A stretch of DNA of 64,000 nucleotides from Nitrosomonas marina. GTDB lineage: Bacteria; Pseudomonadota; Gammaproteobacteria; Burkholderiales; Nitrosomonadaceae. Position numbers and translations under genes: made by a program. The notes under the pieces were generated by a model that was not told the DNA's origin, did no database searches, and saw nothing but the letters and a program-made list of their open reading frames with translations. The stretch is from the NCBI RefSeq assembly GCF_900111605.1, contig NZ_FOIA01000012.1:1-64000 (forward strand), written 5' to 3'. Positions 62,882 to 64,000 of this stretch are shown here, piece after piece; positions within the stretch are counted from its first letter, which is position 1, and the number at the start of each line of letters is the position of its first letter.

Positions 62882-64000
62882 TCAGCCACCCGCGACGGTC
62901 ATGTGGTCAATCAGAATAGAGCCGCTCAGTTTGGAGCCGCGCACGACGACGTCGTTACCAATTGCTGCTATTCCCAGGAACATTTCTTTCAGATTGCCTG
63001 CAATGGTGATTTCTTCGACGGGAAAACTGATCTCCCCATTTTCTATCCAGTAGCCGGACGCACCCCGCGAATAATCCCCAGTCACGGTATTGATGCCATG
63101 TCCCATCAGTTCGGTTACCAGCAATCCTCTGTTCATTTGCTTCAGCAGAACGTCAAAGCCCACTGGCTCACCGTTTTCGATAATCAGGTTGTGTACACCG
63201 CCAGCATTGCCCGTTGTCTGCATACCCAGTTTTCGCGCAGAGTAGCTGCTCAGGAAATAGCCTTGAACTATGCCATTTTCAACCACATTTCGTGTTGCCG
63301 TTGCAACGCCTTCGTCATCAAAAACGCTGCTGGCCAGCCCTTTGGGTAAATGTGGCCATTCACGGATATTGATATTGCCACCAAAAATTTGTTGACCCAT
63401 GCTGTTCAATAAAAAGGTCGATTTACGATACAGATTGCTTCCGCTGACTGCTGATGCAAAATGACCAAGCAAGCTAGCCGCAACCGGCGCTTCAAACAGT
63501 ACGGGTACTTCGCAGGTCGGAATCTGGCGTGCTCCCAGACGCGCAACAGTCCGTTCTCCTGCTTTTCTGCCTATTTGCTCGACAGCTTCCAGATCTTGAA
63601 CATCACGTGCTACGCTATACCAGTAATCCCGTTGCTTGGCGCCATTTTGCTCAGCAATAGCAACACAACTTATGCTATGCCTCGAATATGGGCACCCTCC
63701 TACAAATCCCAGACTGTTGGCATAAACAAACTGCGATTCATCCGTTGATATACTAGCGCCCTCAGAGTTGCTAATCCGCGCATCTACTGCAAAAGCGGAC
63801 TGTTCGCAGTTCCTGGCCAATTCAATGGCCTTTTCTACAGGTAAGTTCCAAGGATGATACAAATCCAAATCAGGGAAACTCCGGGCAAGCAGTTCTGGGT
63901 CAGCCAGCCCCGCACAATCATCTGTAGCTGTATGTCGTGCTATCGACAAAGCAGCACTTACTGTTTCGCTGATCGCTTGTGGCGTAAAATCTGATGTGCT
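62882..64000 (-). CDS. pmbA: PmbA/TldE metalloprotease subunit, partial
   Basis: At least 372 residues; the frame continues past the window edge (codons at 64000-63950 read on in frame), so the N-terminus is missing. PmbA/TldE motifs: LYHPWNLPVEKAIELAR, NSEGASISTDES, ENGIVQGYFLSSYSARKLGMQTTGNAGGVHNL and ELMGHGINTVTGDYSRGASGYWIENGEI. Works with TldD in peptide maturation and degradation; unlike TldD it lacks the HExxxH zinc site. TRAP genes follow at 12 bp. Confidence 0.93.
   Translation of the reverse strand, partial: STSDFTPQAISETVSAALSIARHTATDDCAGLADPELLARSFPDLDLYHPWNLPVEKAIELARNCEQSAFAVDARISNSEGASISTDESQFVYANSLGFVGGCPYSRHSISCVAIAEQNGAKQRDYWYSVARDVQDLEAVEQIGRKAGERTVARLGARQIPTCEVPVLFEAPVAASLLGHFASAVSGSNLYRKSTFLLNSMGQQIFGGNINIREWPHLPKGLASSVFDDEGVATATRNVVENGIVQGYFLSSYSARKLGMQTTGNAGGVHNLIIENGEPVGFDVLLKQMNRGLLVTELMGHGINTVTGDYSRGASGYWIENGEISFPVEEITIAGNLKEMFLGIAAIGNDVVVRGSKLSGSILIDHMTVAGG

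Overview
The window is chromosomal DNA from a Gram-negative bacterium, most probably a betaproteobacterium. The evidence is the gene order argJ–DUF815 ATPase–MutT/ThiE-like fusion with yacG nearby, dapC–dapD, rpsP–rimM–trmD–rplS, tsaB–rimI–type 4 uracil-DNA glycosylase, an RF2 gene with the classic programmed frameshift, and type IV pilin accessory and lipoprotein genes. The overall content and the short repeats remind me of Nitrosomonas or a relative, but no ammonia-oxidation marker lies in the window, so the genus is an inference.

Layout. 0.3-1.2 kb: a DUF211 protein plus a VIT1/CCC1-like membrane protein, an archaeal-looking pair. 1.5-1.7 kb: a candidate small RNA with a Fur-box-like site, a promoter and a terminator. 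2.1-26.2 kb: mostly housekeeping genes: lysine (dapC, dapD), tRNA and ribosome functions (miaA, prfB, tsaB, rimI, rpsP operon), arginine (argJ), isoprenoids (ispD, ispF) and DNA repair. These are interrupted by a 142-bp miniature inverted-repeat element (19.7 kb), a HEPN-like orphan (20.8 kb) and small lipoproteins. 26.3-27.6 kb: arsC, an IalB-like secreted protein and a DUF2024 protein.

28-37.2 kb is a surface-glycan region. Minus-strand genes encode an O-methyltransferase, an O-antigen-ligase-like protein, an FkbM methyltransferase and a GT-B-like transferase. A tightly packed plus-strand operon encodes a KdsB-like cytidylyltransferase, an HpcH/HpaI aldolase, a 2-hydroxyacid dehydrogenase, an NAD-sugar epimerase, a HAD phosphatase and 6-phosphogluconolactonase. 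The first five could make and CMP-activate an unusual 2-keto-3-deoxy sugar acid.

37.4-52 kb is accessory DNA. It holds two DUF4157 (HExxH, 'eCIS core' type) proteins: one of 660 aa with an OmpA-like domain, next to a 270-aa companion, and one of 383 aa with four 16-aa repeats. Each has beside it a copy of the same terminal-inverted-repeat sequence (a perfect 18-1-18 palindrome at 40.39 kb and a 262-bp element at 51.74 kb). Between them lie two diguanylate-cyclase-type regulators, an SDR–SPW–VKOR-like–SPW fusion coupled to a Ca2+/cation antiporter, and a sodium:solute symporter.

52-64 kb: metY-like, thioesterase, sulfotransferase, CocE/NonD hydrolase and ATP-grasp genes all on the minus strand, then a DUF455 ferritin-like gene (plus), a degenerate EAL-HDOD regulator, and a TRAP permease pair downstream of pmbA, which runs off the right edge.

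I saw no rRNA or tRNA genes, CRISPR arrays or full-length transposases.
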